This document shows positions 1-7,679 of a DNA stretch of 27,513 nucleotides, in pieces. The stretch spans positions 1 to 27,513 of the IMG/VR virus record IMGVR_UViG_3300025781_000053. One strand, given 5' to 3'. The DNA comes from a virus. The translations under genes and the position numbers were made by a program. Each line of letters starts with the position of its first letter. Positions within the stretch are counted from its first letter, which is position 1. The notes under the pieces were generated by a model. It searched no databases. It saw only the letters and a list, made by a program, of their open reading frames with translations, and was not told the origin of the DNA.

Positions 1-2
1 GA

Positions 3-584
3 GTTGGACCAGGAGGTCCAGGTGGATCGGGCGGACCGGGTGGCACTGGCGGCGGCGGTGGCGGTGGTGGTGGGCAGTCATATTTCACTAGCGATGACGC
101 CAACGCCGGTTACGGCGGCGGCGGTGGTGGCGGCGCCGGATCGCCGGTTGGCGCAGGAGGTCCATCTGGAACTGGTGGTGGCGATACATCGAGGCCTCCT
201 TCTGCCTCTGGTTCCCCCGGAACTGCTACAACAGGGGGTTTAGGAGGAACCGTTAACAGTATAGGTGGTAGATATAATTTTAATGGTTCTGCTGGTGGTA
301 ATTTGGGGTCTGTTGGTGGCACCAGTCCAACAGGTCTCTTTCCAGCCGCTAGTGGTGGTGCTGCTGGACCAGCAGGTTCCAAAGGCGCAACCGGCTCAGG
401 TGGATCTCCTTCATCTGGTCCGACAGGAGGTACAGGTACAACTGGATCACCTTCTAGCGGTCCTACAGGATCTCCCGGTGCAATAGGGTCAGGTGGGACA
501 CCCGGAAGTCAAGGTAATGCTATAACGGGTAATTCAAATATAACCTATGTTGCTACAGGTACAAGAACTGGGCCTATTTCATAA
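3..584 (+). CDS. C-terminal part of a glycine-rich, collagen-like tail fibre/adhesin protein (5' end outside window)
   Basis: The reading frame is open from the window edge and ends with TAA at 582-584, so only the last 193 residues are seen. The visible part starts with Gly-Pro-Gly-rich repeats, then two poly-glycine stretches (eight or more Gly in a row, and seven Gly), then irregular Gly-x-x repeats rich in Pro, Ser and Thr (GPAGSKGATGSGG, GPTGGTGTTGSP). It ends in a non-repetitive tip, ITGNSNITYVATGTRTGPIS. Collagen-like and polyglycine-rich segments are typical of phage tail fibres; T-even gp38-type adhesins carry glycine-rich motifs of this kind. The DNA of the first 200 bases is much richer in GC than its neighbours because of the Gly/Pro codons. 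A fibre or receptor-binding role is inferred from composition and from the downstream oxygenase genes. No catalytic motif is visible. Confidence 0.75.
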   Translation, partial: VGPGGPGGSGGPGGTGGGGGGGGGQSYFTSDDANAGYGGGGGGGAGSPVGAGGPSGTGGGDTSRPPSASGSPGTATTGGLGGTVNSIGGRYNFNGSAGGNLGSVGGTSPTGLFPAASGGAAGPAGSKGATGSGGSPSSGPTGGTGTTGSPSSGPTGSPGAIGSGGTPGSQGNAITGNSNITYVATGTRTGPIS

Positions 585-591
585 TAAATAT
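583..591 (+). promoter_or_regulatory. T4-late-like promoter box AATAAATAT
   Basis: AATAAATAT sits 25 bases before the start of the next gene and overlaps the stop of the fibre gene. The same nine bases occur on the minus strand before the holin (8538-8546) and before the beta-propeller virion protein (27376-27384). T4 late promoters consist of TATAAATA at -10 with no -35 element. The assignment rests on similarity and position only. Confidence 0.45.
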
Positions 592-615
592 CTTTCAGTT
601 AAAGGAGAATAAATT

Positions 616-978
616 ATGGATATACACTATAGAATATTAAGTGTTAATACTAAAGAACATTCTATAGAAGTCCGATATTGGACGGATGACATGAGTGAAT
701 GGGATCTATGCTGTTGTTTTAATGCTAACGGTAATCCAACTTTAACAGTTGATGGTTATCCAGAACGATGCAGAACTGATGTTAACATTACAATATATGA
801 TACACCTAGTCCAGATGAAGAACAACTTAAGAAAATCATTATTAACAATGCTCCGATTAATTGGTTCAGATTATTAGATGATGTTAAATCTAATTCAATT
901 GATACTAGTTTATCATCAGTTATTCCCAAATTAAAAAAGAAAGATAAATTTACAATAGACCTACCAACTCGATTATAA
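616..978 (+). CDS. Conserved hypothetical protein next to tail fibre gene
   Basis: A 120-residue protein with an ideal ribosome binding site (AAAGGAG, 601-607) nine bases before ATG. It begins MDIHYRILSVNTKEHSIEVRYWTD, a beta-strand-rich start; the middle contains GYPERCRTDVNITIYDTPSP and the end is charged and lysine-rich. No signal peptide or membrane segment is seen. Small proteins of this look lie beside fibre genes in many large marine phages, so a role in fibre assembly or a minor structural role is possible, but no function can be read from the sequence. It leads a run of closely packed plus-strand genes (6-base gap to the next one). Confidence 0.8.
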   Translation: MDIHYRILSVNTKEHSIEVRYWTDDMSEWDLCCCFNANGNPTLTVDGYPERCRTDVNITIYDTPSPDEEQLKKIIINNAPINWFRLLDDVKSNSIDTSLSSVIPKLKKKDKFTIDLPTRL

Positions 979-984
979 TATTGT

Positions 985-1620
985 ATGACCATTTACAATA
1001 TAACGAATGACCCATTTCAGAGAAGACGAGTTACATTCAGTAAGGCATGGTGGACAGAAGCATTTACAGCAGATGATCTAGATAACTTTGAAAATTATTG
1101 CAATAATTTTAACCTACAAACAGGTGCTGTTGTAGATAACAATAAAGACGAAACTGTTAATACACACAGAGAAAGTAAAATTTGTTTCATTGATAAAAAT
1201 GAAGAAAATACCTGGATTTTTGATAAGTTTAACTATGTTATCGATAGTTTAAATAATTCCTATTTTAATTTTAATCTATATGGTTATAAATCATTTCAAT
1301 ATACCGTTTATGATTCAGCGTCGTTTGGACATTATAATTGGCACATAGACACTATCTTAGATAATCAATTACCTGATAGTATGTTGTCAGAAAGTACTCG
1401 TAAATTAACAGTAATTATGTTGTTAAATGAACCAGGGGTAGATTTCACCGGCGGTGAATTTCAATTAAATACCAGTATGGAAGAAAAGGCCGAAACTTTG
1501 GAAATGCAGAGAGGTAAGATTTTTGTTTTTCCATCCTTCTTGATTCACAGAGTTAAGCCAGTTCTTACTGGTATTAGAAAGTCAATCGTAATTTGGGTCG
1601 AAGGTCCAAAATTTGTTTAA
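985..1620 (+). CDS. 2-oxoglutarate/Fe(II)-dependent oxygenase (prolyl-hydroxylase-like)
   Basis: A 211-residue protein with the iron facial triad and the 2-oxoglutarate arginine of the double-stranded beta-helix oxygenases: H120-x-D122 (YNWHIDT), distal H188 (FPSFLIHRVKP) and R198 (GIRKSIVIW). The stretch between them (FTGGEFQLN, then RGKIFVFPSF) matches the usual core of PKHD/prolyl-4-hydroxylase-type enzymes. Such enzymes hydroxylate an unactivated C-H bond, often on proline or lysine of a protein, using O2 and 2-oxoglutarate and releasing succinate and CO2. The gene follows a collagen-like fibre gene and precedes a second oxygenase, so a virion protein is a plausible substrate; that is inference. 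No strong Shine-Dalgarno is seen, and the 6-base gap to the gene upstream suggests coupling. Confidence 0.85.
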   Translation: MTIYNITNDPFQRRRVTFSKAWWTEAFTADDLDNFENYCNNFNLQTGAVVDNNKDETVNTHRESKICFIDKNEENTWIFDKFNYVIDSLNNSYFNFNLYGYKSFQYTVYDSASFGHYNWHIDTILDNQLPDSMLSESTRKLTVIMLLNEPGVDFTGGEFQLNTSMEEKAETLEMQRGKIFVFPSFLIHRVKPVLTGIRKSIVIWVEGPKFV

Positions 1621-1629
1621 GGAAGTTAA

Positions 1630-2250
1630 ATGCATACTATAAATGATTTCATAGGCGTCTTTCCGGATGCAATATCAAAAGAAAATTGTCAATTACTAAT
1701 TGAATACTTCGAAAATATGAACTCTGCATCACGGACTATAAACAGGCAAATGAACGGATACTCTACAATAGATAAGGAAACAGAAGTTTATTACTTTACT
1801 AAAGATATATATGATAAAGTTGAAGCCGTAGTCGACGATCCAGTTGTATTAGACAGTACTTTTAAATTGTGTAATTATTTTACTGTTCCATTATGGAATT
1901 GTTACAACTTATACGCTGAACGTTACGGAATTCTTTCTACCTGTTCCAGACACAAGGTAATTGATGTAAAGTTACAAAAAACAAGACCGAAACAGGGATA
2001 CCATGTTTGGCATTGCGAAAATGGTACACCTTTAACTAGTCGAAGACTACTTCTAGTAATCGGATATCTCAATGATGTAGAAGAAGGTGGAGAAACAGAA
2101 TTTTTATATCAAGGTGTGCGAATCAAACCTAAGCAAGGAACAATTATTATTTGTCCGGGTGCATTTACTCATACACACAGAGGTAATCCGCCACTAAGCG
2201 GAGACAAATATATAATTAATACTTGGATACAGTATATTGATGCCGAATAA
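1630..2250 (+). CDS. Second 2OG-Fe(II) oxygenase
   Basis: A 206-residue protein of a different oxygenase subgroup from the one upstream. The triad is H128-x-E130 (VWHCENG; the acidic ligand is Glu rather than the commoner Asp) and distal H183 in FTHTHRGNPP. K193 (GDKYIINTW) lies where the 2-oxoglutarate carboxylate is bound, a position held by Lys or Arg in this superfamily. YLNDVEEGGETEF and IKPKQGTIIICPG complete the jelly-roll core. GGAAG precedes the ATG by about six bases. The substrate is unknown. Its place between another oxygenase and a CxxCxxCC protein suggests a modification cassette. Confidence 0.85.
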   Translation: MHTINDFIGVFPDAISKENCQLLIEYFENMNSASRTINRQMNGYSTIDKETEVYYFTKDIYDKVEAVVDDPVVLDSTFKLCNYFTVPLWNCYNLYAERYGILSTCSRHKVIDVKLQKTRPKQGYHVWHCENGTPLTSRRLLLVIGYLNDVEEGGETEFLYQGVRIKPKQGTIIICPGAFTHTHRGNPPLSGDKYIINTWIQYIDAE

Positions 2251-2252
2251 TC

Positions 2253-2663
2253 ATGGACATATCAACAACCAGATCCTGTAACGGATGCACCAAATGCTGC
2301 GAAGGGTGGTTATTTGGCGAAGCACACGGAAACAAATTTTGGCCAGGACGACCTTGCCATTATAAAAGTTGCAACGGTTGTTCTGTGTATGAAAGTAGAC
2401 CTGAAGATCCTTGTAAAATATTTCAATGTGAGTGGCTGATTAACGATAAAATACCAGAATGGATGAAACCAGATCAGTCTAATGTCATTATATATAAACG
2501 AATGGAAAATGACATAGAATATTTAGAAGTAACAGAAGCAGGCGCAAGATTAGATACAGGAGTTCTGTCTTGGTTATTTATTGAATACGCTAATGGAAAT
2601 ATTGACAACGTCAAGTATCAGTTAGACAGCGGATGGAATTATATATGGAGAAACCATAAGTAG
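2253..2663 (+). CDS. YkgJ-like CxxCxxCC cluster protein
   Basis: A 136-residue cysteine-rich protein starting two bases after the previous stop. The first 60 residues hold CNGCTKCCEGW, then CHYKSCNGCSVYESRP and PCKIFQCEW. That is the pattern of the YkgJ / UPF0153 family, small proteins predicted to bind zinc or an iron-sulfur cluster through the CxxCxxCC motif. The molecular role of the family is not established; members are often found near oxygenase genes. Here the gene follows two Fe(II) oxygenases, so help with iron loading is one possible reading. The C-terminal half has no recognisable motif. Confidence 0.8.
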   Translation: MDISTTRSCNGCTKCCEGWLFGEAHGNKFWPGRPCHYKSCNGCSVYESRPEDPCKIFQCEWLINDKIPEWMKPDQSNVIIYKRMENDIEYLEVTEAGARLDTGVLSWLFIEYANGNIDNVKYQLDSGWNYIWRNHK

Positions 2664-2665
2664 AT

Positions 2666-3592
2666 ATGTTCAGACCAGAAAATCAAATTACTGTAAACTC
2701 AGAAAGTCACTTTCGAGAAATTATACGTACAGGAAATTGGAATCCTTATAATCTAGATGATAGAGAACTTATTTTTACAAATCATCGAGCAGATCTAAAA
2801 CCTCATATTACTCTAACTCCTATATTTTGGTTCAGATATCCAAAAGAGTATTTTATAGAATTATGCGAAGAATATAAAACCACTAATCTTACTACTCTTA
2901 TATTTCATGTATCACGCTGCGGAAGTACTTTATTAAGTAACTTATTAGATGCACCTGCGAATCAAATGTGTTTAAATGAACCACATTTATTTAATAATCT
3001 TATTCAACATCAGGATATACAACTTGAAATATATTCACGTCGTCTTGCAAACGCTAATTGTAATTTAATTGTTAAAACCAGTAGTTGGAATATTGCAAAA
3101 CAGGAGTGGTTACTGGAATTATTCCCAACGGCCAGAGTCATCTATGTGTATAGAGATCCTTTAGAAGTTTTAGCATCTTTTGAATCTGAAATAAACGGTT
3201 GGATAAATTATGAATCTATTTTGAGATTATTCAATGACGAATCAATAATTAATGAATCAGATTCATTGATTAGATTTGCACGTTGCTTGCTATATTTCTT
3301 GAAAAAAATACAATCAACTGATGCTATTAAAATAGAATATAACCAAATAAAGGAAGAAGTTTTATACGGTAGTTTACCAAACATTATTAAATATGACATG
3401 ACAACTGATTTGGAACAACAGATGAATTTGATTTTATCAATGAATAGCAAAAAGAAAAATGAGAATTTTGTTTCAGATTCTGAATTAAAACAAAAAAGAG
3501 CTATAAATATATCAAGTAAACTCCCACCACATCTACTAGATGAACTTATTCAATCTTATATTGATTTAAAAATGTTTAAGGAGTTATCATGA
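2666..3592 (+). CDS. Sulfotransferase-like protein
   Basis: A 308-residue protein. FHVSRCGSTLLSNLL (residues 80-94) matches the 5'-phosphosulfate-binding loop of PAPS-dependent sulfotransferases, and ARVIYVYRDPLEVLASF (156-172) matches the 3'-phosphate-binding segment (Arg-Asp-Pro after a beta strand). These enzymes move sulfate from PAPS to a hydroxyl or amine. The acceptor could be a tyrosine or sugar on a virion protein, or a host surface glycan; nothing in the sequence decides this. The gene starts two bases after the previous stop and overlaps the next start by ATGA, so it belongs to the same transcript as the oxygenases. Confidence 0.8.
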   Translation: MFRPENQITVNSESHFREIIRTGNWNPYNLDDRELIFTNHRADLKPHITLTPIFWFRYPKEYFIELCEEYKTTNLTTLIFHVSRCGSTLLSNLLDAPANQMCLNEPHLFNNLIQHQDIQLEIYSRRLANANCNLIVKTSSWNIAKQEWLLELFPTARVIYVYRDPLEVLASFESEINGWINYESILRLFNDESIINESDSLIRFARCLLYFLKKIQSTDAIKIEYNQIKEEVLYGSLPNIIKYDMTTDLEQQMNLILSMNSKKKNENFVSDSELKQKRAINISSKLPPHLLDELIQSYIDLKMFKELS

Positions 3593-3846
3593 CCAATCAA
3601 TTTTATACATTTTCAGATGGTACAGTTGTAAGACTTAGTAGCATAGATATGGTAGGCAAAGTGATGCTAGCTGCTGATTATTTTGGAAGCCCTAATCTAT
3701 TTTCTGCTGGTACATATTGTTATCGAATAATTACATTTGGTTTTTCAGGAGGAATGGGCTATATGCAGCCTACAATGCGGTATAATAGTGATAAAGATAC
3801 CCTAGAGGCTGAAAGATCTGACCTTATAGCTGCTATGACTGTTTAA
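3589..3846 (+). CDS. Small hypothetical protein, last gene of the modification cassette
   Basis: An 85-residue protein whose ATG overlaps the sulfotransferase stop (ATGA). GGAG lies five bases before the start, inside the end of the previous gene. It begins MTNQFYTFSDGTVVRLSSIDMVGKV and has a glycine-rich middle (FGFSGGMGYMQP). No signal peptide, membrane segment or catalytic motif is seen and the family is not recognised. Translational coupling suggests co-expression with the sulfotransferase. The transcript meets a convergent minus-strand gene 14 bases downstream, with no clear plus-strand terminator between them. Confidence 0.7.
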   Translation: MTNQFYTFSDGTVVRLSSIDMVGKVMLAADYFGSPNLFSAGTYCYRIITFGFSGGMGYMQPTMRYNSDKDTLEAERSDLIAAMTV

Positions 3847-3860
3847 GTCTTTAAGTTTGT

Positions 3861-4097
3861 TTAACCCCACATTAGACTAAACTGCAAGTGATCTTCTTGA
3901 CGTTTAAAATAAAAAGTACCGCCGTATTTAAAGGCGGTACCAGTTTCACAATTGTTATGTATCCAGTTTTCGGCAGCAATGACTCTTTGTAAATTACTGG
4001 TTGCACTTTCCTGCAAGGTACATAATCTGCACACATACCAATCGTCGTCATTTAGGAATTGTGTTTCTGGTTGACGACGATCAGTGCTCACGTGCAA
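3861..4097 (-). CDS. Small hypothetical phage protein, TTG start, downstream of sigma factor
   Basis: A 78-residue ORF starting with TTG one base after the sigma-factor stop; a GTG two codons later is an alternative start. AAAG lies a few bases upstream. The end, GGTFYFKRQEDHLQFSLMWG, resembles a C-terminal pattern seen in small proteins of large T4-like phages (aromatic FYF, acidic pair, then F-x-L-x-W-G). CRLC near the N-terminus is a lone CxxC. No function is known. A stem-loop with a T-tract lies inside the coding region (3906-3940). Confidence 0.55.
   Translation of the reverse strand: MHVSTDRRQPETQFLNDDDWYVCRLCTLQESATSNLQRVIAAENWIHNNCETGTAFKYGGTFYFKRQEDHLQFSLMWG
3906..3940 (-). terminator. 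Terminator-like stem-loop inside the 78-aa gene
   Basis: On the minus strand GTACCGCC pairs with GGCGGTAC (8 bp, 9-base loop) and is followed directly by TTTTTATTTT, the shape of a rho-independent terminator. It would end the phosphoesterase-sigma transcript but lies within the reading frame 3861-4097, where the T-tract encodes the FYF of GGTFYFK. Confidence 0.5.
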
Positions 4098-4098
4098 A

Positions 4099-5562
4099 TC
4101 AATCTTTAAGAACAGTAGCTAACTCTTTAGCACGAGCTGGACTCTTTAGTCGTTCAAGTGCTTTGCTTTCGATCTGACGTACACGCTCACGAGTCACATT
4201 GAACTTCTTACCAATTTCTTCCAACGTATATTCTTCGTTAACCCCAATACCAAATCGCATTCTGATGGTGCGCTCTTCTCTGGCACTGAGGTTACCTAAT
4301 ACATTGCTGACTACCTTGTTGACGTCGTCGTGACTTAATTTCTCAAATGCATTTTCACTTTCAATGTCTTCAATATAGTTGCCTAATTTTGCATCTTCCT
4401 CATCACCTACTGGTGTTTCAAGACTGATTGGATCACGAGCAACACGCTGAATACGTGCAATCTTGATCTCATCCATCTCTACCATTGCACTGAGTTCGCT
4501 CATACCGGGCTCACGACCATTTACTGCCACATAGTCTTTCACGGCCTTGTTGATTTTCTTGATGCTATCAATAACATGACTGGGAATACGTATGGTACGA
4601 TTTTGTTCTGCTGCTGCTTTAAAGATTGCTTGTCTAATCCACCAAGTGGCATATGTACTAAATCTATATCCAAGTTCCCACTTGAATTTTTCAACTGCTT
4701 TGATCAAGCCGATATTACCTTCTTGTATTAGATCCATCAAGCTATTGTTATTATTACCGGCATGATTATACTTTTTAGCAACACTAACAACCAATCGCAA
4801 GTTGGCATTTACCATGGTGTTGATAGCTGTTTCTTTGACTCGAGCGTGTCGCCCGAGATCTCGCACTGCTACTCTCAACTCACCAATACCAAGTCCCACA
4901 GTATTTGCCAAATTCTGTGCGTTTTGTTTGAAACGATCGATTTCTGTTGCATATTTGGTTGCAAACTGGGTCCAGTCTTTGGTTTTACAATCACTTAACC
5001 AATCCATATGCTCGTTATTAACATAGCGATTGACAAAGTCCTGGCGATTAACACCGCAACTCATTGCTAACTTTAGCATATCGCCATCCAACTTGTTTAT
5101 TTTGGCATTAATATCCTGAACTTGCTGCATGAGTATGCCAATACTAGTAGAGGTTAGCGGCAAGTCATTAAATGCTGCAACCAACTGATCTTTAATGGTT
5201 AAATCTTTGGTATTAGACAAATACTCGGCACATAGTCCCTGTACTGTTACCAATTGTTTAACAAACTCGGAACTGGGTGTATTATCAGAATCCAGATCTA
5301 TATCAAATATATCAGTTATAGGTTTGATATTAGCAGCAACATCTGCAATCCATGTGTTTACGGTTTTAACTGTTAATGGTATAGCAAATAAAATATCCAT
5401 AATAGCCTGCTTGCTGGCATTAATGGTTTTACTGAGATCAACTTCTTGTTCATGATTTAATAATGGATTCTTACTGACATCTCTTAGATATAAACGTATA
5501 GAATCGGATAGGTCACGTGACTGCATTTTTTCTCTAGTAGCCTTACCTGTTACCTTTGCCAT
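4099..5562 (-). CDS. rpoD: RpoD-type primary sigma-70 factor encoded by the phage
   Basis: A 487-residue sigma factor. ATG at 5562 is chosen because AAGGAG lies six bases upstream (5569-5574); an in-frame ATG further upstream has no such site. Region 1.2 ([20 protein letters not shown]) is at about residues 20-40. Region 2 runs from about 250 ([14 protein letters not shown]) through [17 protein letters not shown] to the -10 recognition helix [19 protein letters not shown]. Region 3 follows, then the group 1 signature [21 protein letters not shown]. Region 4.2 carries the helix-turn-helix YTLEEIGKK...[14 protein letters not shown] that reads the -35. About 190 residues of non-conserved sequence separate 1.2 and 2.1; region 1.1 is absent. 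T4-type late sigma factors are far smaller, so this looks like a captured host housekeeping sigma. It would direct host or phage RNA polymerase to TTGACA/TATAAT promoters, which are abundant here. Confidence 0.95.
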   Translation of the reverse strand: MAKVTGKATREKMQSRDLSDSIRLYLRDVSKNPLLNHEQEVDLSKTINASKQAIMDILFAIPLTVKTVNTWIADVAANIKPITDIFDIDLDSDNTPSSEFVKQLVTVQGLCAEYLSNTKDLTIKDQLVAAFNDLPLTSTSIGILMQQVQDINAKINKLDGDMLKLAMSCGVNRQDFVNRYVNNEHMDWLSDCKTKDWTQFATKYATEIDRFKQNAQNLANTVGLGIGELRVAVRDLGRHARVKETAINTMVNANLRLVVSVAKKYNHAGNNNNSLMDLIQEGNIGLIKAVEKFKWELGYRFSTYATWWIRQAIFKAAAEQNRTIRIPSHVIDSIKKINKAVKDYVAVNGREPGMSELSAMVEMDEIKIARIQRVARDPISLETPVGDEEDAKLGNYIEDIESENAFEKLSHDDVNKVVSNVLGNLSAREERTIRMRFGIGVNEEYTLEEIGKKFNVTRERVRQIESKALERLKSPARAKELATVLKD

Positions 5563-5599
5563 TTTGATCTCCTTGTGGACCTTTAATATAGTTTGTGTT

Positions 5600-6172
5600 C
5601 TATTCTGTGTCAATGGTTTTTGTGAGTTCTAGTATTTCTTCCAAATGAATTGGTGTATAATTGATATTTTCAACACACACATTGATATATCGTTTATCAA
5701 TTCCATTAGCATCCTTAACTCGATTACGATGCAAGTGTCCGTGCATATTGAAGCGAGTTTTGAATTCCAAACTTCCCGGATGGACAGGCACGTGAGTTAA
5801 GAGAATGTTGAATTCGGGAAACATTCTCCACATTAAAATCTTCTGGAAGTTGTTTAGCACCTCGGGATTTTTAGCAGTGTCATGATTACCTAAAATCAAT
5901 CGTTTACGTCCTTTTAGCCTAGGAAGTACCTGGTGACCCTGCCCAAAATAAACATCGCCGAGATGATACACAATATCGCATGTGGCGACAACTCGATTCC
6001 AGTTTTCAACCATTGTTTCATCCATATGCTCCACTGATTCAAACACACGGAGGGGATCTCCGTCTGCGGTTTTAAATTTGAGTATGTTGGCATGCCCCCA
6101 ATGTGTATCCGACACAAACCAAATATTTCGATTCGTGACGATAGCCGGACCAGCTACAGCATTTTCTTCCAC
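5600..6172 (-). CDS. Calcineurin-like metallophosphoesterase
   Basis: A 190-residue protein starting with GTG at 6172, supported by AAGGA about seven bases upstream. All metal-binding motifs of the calcineurin-like superfamily are present in order: [30 protein letters not shown] and MHGHLHRN. The short single-domain form resembles the small phosphoesterases common in phages, which act on phosphodiesters or nucleotides; the substrate cannot be read. First gene of the operon that includes the sigma factor, behind the promoter at 6202-6230. Confidence 0.88.
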   Translation of the reverse strand: MEENAVAGPAIVTNRNIWFVSDTHWGHANILKFKTADGDPLRVFESVEHMDETMVENWNRVVATCDIVYHLGDVYFGQGHQVLPRLKGRKRLILGNHDTAKNPEVLNNFQKILMWRMFPEFNILLTHVPVHPGSLEFKTRFNMHGHLHRNRVKDANGIDKRYINVCVENINYTPIHLEEILELTKTIDTE

Positions 6173-6201
6173 TTTGTTTCCTTCGACTTATTGTTGTCTT
6201 G

Positions 6202-6230
6202 ATAGTATAATGAGATCGTAAGTGTGTCAA
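6202..6230 (-). promoter_or_regulatory. Sigma-70-type promoter for the phosphoesterase-sigma operon
   Basis: Minus strand: TTGACA (6225-6230), 17-base spacer, TACTAT (6202-6207). Transcription would start near 6195, giving a leader of about 20 bases with the AAGGA site. The -35 overlaps the stop codon of the small ORF 6227-6406. Confidence 0.8.
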
Positions 6231-6406
6231 CCGCCTCTGGGACCCGCACGTCTTATGAATGACTTTGTATTGTTACGTAAACTAGAATTTCTAGATCTAA
6301 AGTCATCTTTGGGAAAGCCTGTGGGATGCTTAAGCCCTTTTACTTTGATCTTGGATGTTTTTACCATTATGTTTGAACTTGTAGTTGATACGTTTACATT
6401 GCTCAT
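6227..6406 (-). CDS. Possible 59-aa basic protein
   Basis: A 59-codon ORF from ATG at 6406 to TGA at 6227, directly downstream of tRNA-Ala. The product (MSNVNVSTTSSNIMVKTSKI at the start, SFIRRAGPRGG at the end) is strongly basic, with 16 Lys/Arg and only two acidic residues, as expected of a small nucleic-acid-binding protein. There is no Shine-Dalgarno. The start lies 17 bases after the tRNA's encoded CCA, so it would be translated from the processed tRNA transcript. The 250-base region between 6180 and 6424 contains nothing else on either strand apart from the promoter at 6202-6230. No homology could be tested. Confidence 0.45.
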   Translation of the reverse strand: MSNVNVSTTSSNIMVKTSKIKVKGLKHPTGFPKDDFRSRNSSLRNNTKSFIRRAGPRGG

Positions 6407-6423
6407 AGTTATAGCTCATTTTT

Positions 6424-6498
6424 TGGTGGAGAGTAGCGGGGTCGAACCGCTGACTACAGAATGCAAATCTGTCGTGTTCCCAACTATACCAACCCCCC
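6424..6498 (-). tRNA. tRNA-Ala (anticodon TGC)
   Basis: A 75-nt cloverleaf with encoded CCA (6424-6426). Acceptor GGGGGGT pairs with ACTCTCC and gives a G3-U70 pair, the alanine identity element; the discriminator is A. The anticodon stem ACAGA/TCTGT encloses TTTGCAT, so the anticodon is TGC. The T stem AGCGG/CCGCT encloses TTCGACC. The D stem has one mismatch. Confidence 0.9.
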
Positions 6499-6521
6499 GC
6501 AATAGTTAAGTACTATGTTTA

Positions 6522-6529
6522 TTTATAAC
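6522..6529 (-). promoter_or_regulatory. TATAAATA-type -10 box upstream of tRNA-Ala
   Basis: The minus strand reads TGTTATAAATAAAC, a TGn-extended -10 / late-promoter-like box ending 24 bases before the tRNA 5' end. No good -35 is seen. Confidence 0.4.
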
Positions 6530-6583
6530 AAGTAAACTGTATGGTTAATAATAACTATTAGATTTGTGTAATTGTTAACTGAA

Positions 6584-6612
6584 TTGATTTTATAATAATG
6601 AAATTGTATAAT
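6584..6612 (+). promoter_or_regulatory. Sigma-70-type promoter for the third oxygenase
   Basis: TTGATT (6584-6589), 17-base spacer, TATAAT (6607-6612). Transcription would start near 6619, just before the AGAGGA site (6631-6636) of the gene at 6643. Confidence 0.7.
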
Positions 6613-6642
6613 AGATTTAACGTAGTTATAAGAGGAATACTG

Positions 6643-7242
6643 ATGGAAATAATTGAAAATTATGTATATGTAAAAAAATTAAACATAGATTTGTTCGAAA
6701 TGAAATTAGCTGTGGATGCAATGTACGATTTTATTAAAGATAGTTTTGTTCCCGGTAAAGATGATTACAGTGGTCAGTCAACTATGACAACACAATTATA
6801 TACTCAATATAATTTACTCATGTATCCATACGCTCCATTTCATGAGTTATATTTGGGTATTCGTGATACATTTCATTCGATGAACAAACTCAATACCAGT
6901 CATAATTTTTTACAATGTTGGTTGAATTACTATCGAGAAGGGGAGTTTATCGATTGGCATTATCATTGGCCTCCGGAAAATAAATCATGGCATGGATTTT
7001 ACTGTGTAGACTGTGAACCGTCACACACAACTTATAGGATACCGGGAACAAATAAAGAAGTTGATATAGAAAGTAAAAATAATAATTTGGTATTGAGTAA
7101 AAGCAACGGCGACATGCATAGATCGTGGCCATGGCCCTATAGTGATAGGCCTAGAATAACCGTAGCATTTGATATAGTTCCTGCTGATAGTCTCACAATA
7201 AATCAGAAATTTGGCAGCATAAACCATTGGGTACCAATTTGA
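6643..7242 (+). CDS. Third putative 2OG-Fe(II) oxygenase (HxH subgroup)
   Basis: A 199-residue protein. ATG at 6643 is chosen over an upstream ATG at 6598 because AGAGGA precedes it by six bases and the upstream start lies within the promoter. The core reads LNYYREGEFIDWHYHWPPEN, then HGFYCVD, then GDMHRSWPWPYSDRPRITVAFDIVP. Proposed ligands are H106 and H108 (HYH), distal H159, and R171 for 2-oxoglutarate. The HxH in place of HxD and the order 'hydrophilic HxHP - GVYYV-like strand - GD...H - R-ITVAF-I' resemble the putative oxygenase family PF13759 common in phages. The substrate is unknown. It is transcribed from its own promoter and converges on the HNH gene. Confidence 0.7.
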   Translation: MEIIENYVYVKKLNIDLFEMKLAVDAMYDFIKDSFVPGKDDYSGQSTMTTQLYTQYNLLMYPYAPFHELYLGIRDTFHSMNKLNTSHNFLQCWLNYYREGEFIDWHYHWPPENKSWHGFYCVDCEPSHTTYRIPGTNKEVDIESKNNNLVLSKSNGDMHRSWPWPYSDRPRITVAFDIVPADSLTINQKFGSINHWVPI

Positions 7243-7244
7243 GA

Positions 7245-7660
7245 TTAATAACTTTGATTGTTTACGTATCTATCTCTTCTATAATGTCTACTATTGGTTT
7301 TATTTTTATTCTTATATCTAGAACTTTGGCTATGACAATTAGGACAAATACATCTTAAGTTATTAACATTATTGTTGTATGGGTTACTGTCTATATGATC
7401 TAATTCAAGATCAATTGGTTTGACGTTGTAATCTACAATGCTGCACTCTGAACATTGATAGTTTTGTTTTTCTAATATATATTTTTTAACCCATCCGGAC
7501 GTTCCATACGTATTTCCCCCGGATCTGTTCCTGCTAAGCAATTGGAAACTTGTTGCTTATATTCGAACTCTCTTTGGCATATATTAGAACAATATTTGTT
7601 GATTTTTTGATGAGATGTTTTGCATACTTTGCCGCAGTTTAAACATTGGTAGGATGACAT
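7245..7660 (-). pseudogene. HNH endonuclease gene split by a -1 frameshift
   Basis: Two overlapping reading frames together encode one familiar HNH protein. The first (ATG 7660, stop at 7472) starts MSSYQCLNCGKVCKTSH and holds two CxxC-type zinc pairs. The second (read to 7245) continues with SGGNTYGTSGWVKKYILEKQNYQCSEC (written here only to show order), LELDHIDSNPYNN, and NLRCICPNCHSQSSRYKNKNK, i.e. the H-N-H core with its zinc knuckle. In phage relatives the linker NxLAG...GG...G is followed directly by the WVKKYILE-type helix, so a -1 shift near the GGGGG run at 7516-7520 (minus CCG GGG GAA) restores the whole protein. The cause may be a true inactivating indel, programmed slippage or a sequencing error. 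It lies 19 bases downstream of the interrupted tRNA-Thr and has no clear Shine-Dalgarno. Confidence 0.8.
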
Positions 7661-7679
7661 AAATGGAACTTTTCTAAGT

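Noticed and set aside
110-382. Minus-strand proline-rich ORF of 90 codons opposite the fibre gene
   Set aside because: It is the antisense of Gly-rich repeats, which gives proline runs; no ribosome site, and it would conflict with the fibre frame.
4762-5455. Several plus-strand ORFs within the sigma-factor gene
   Set aside because: They lie opposite strongly conserved sigma-70 regions and have no start signals.
6222-6509. Plus-strand ORF of 95 codons across tRNA-Ala
   Set aside because: It reads through the antisense of a tRNA and of a promoter, and has no ribosome site.
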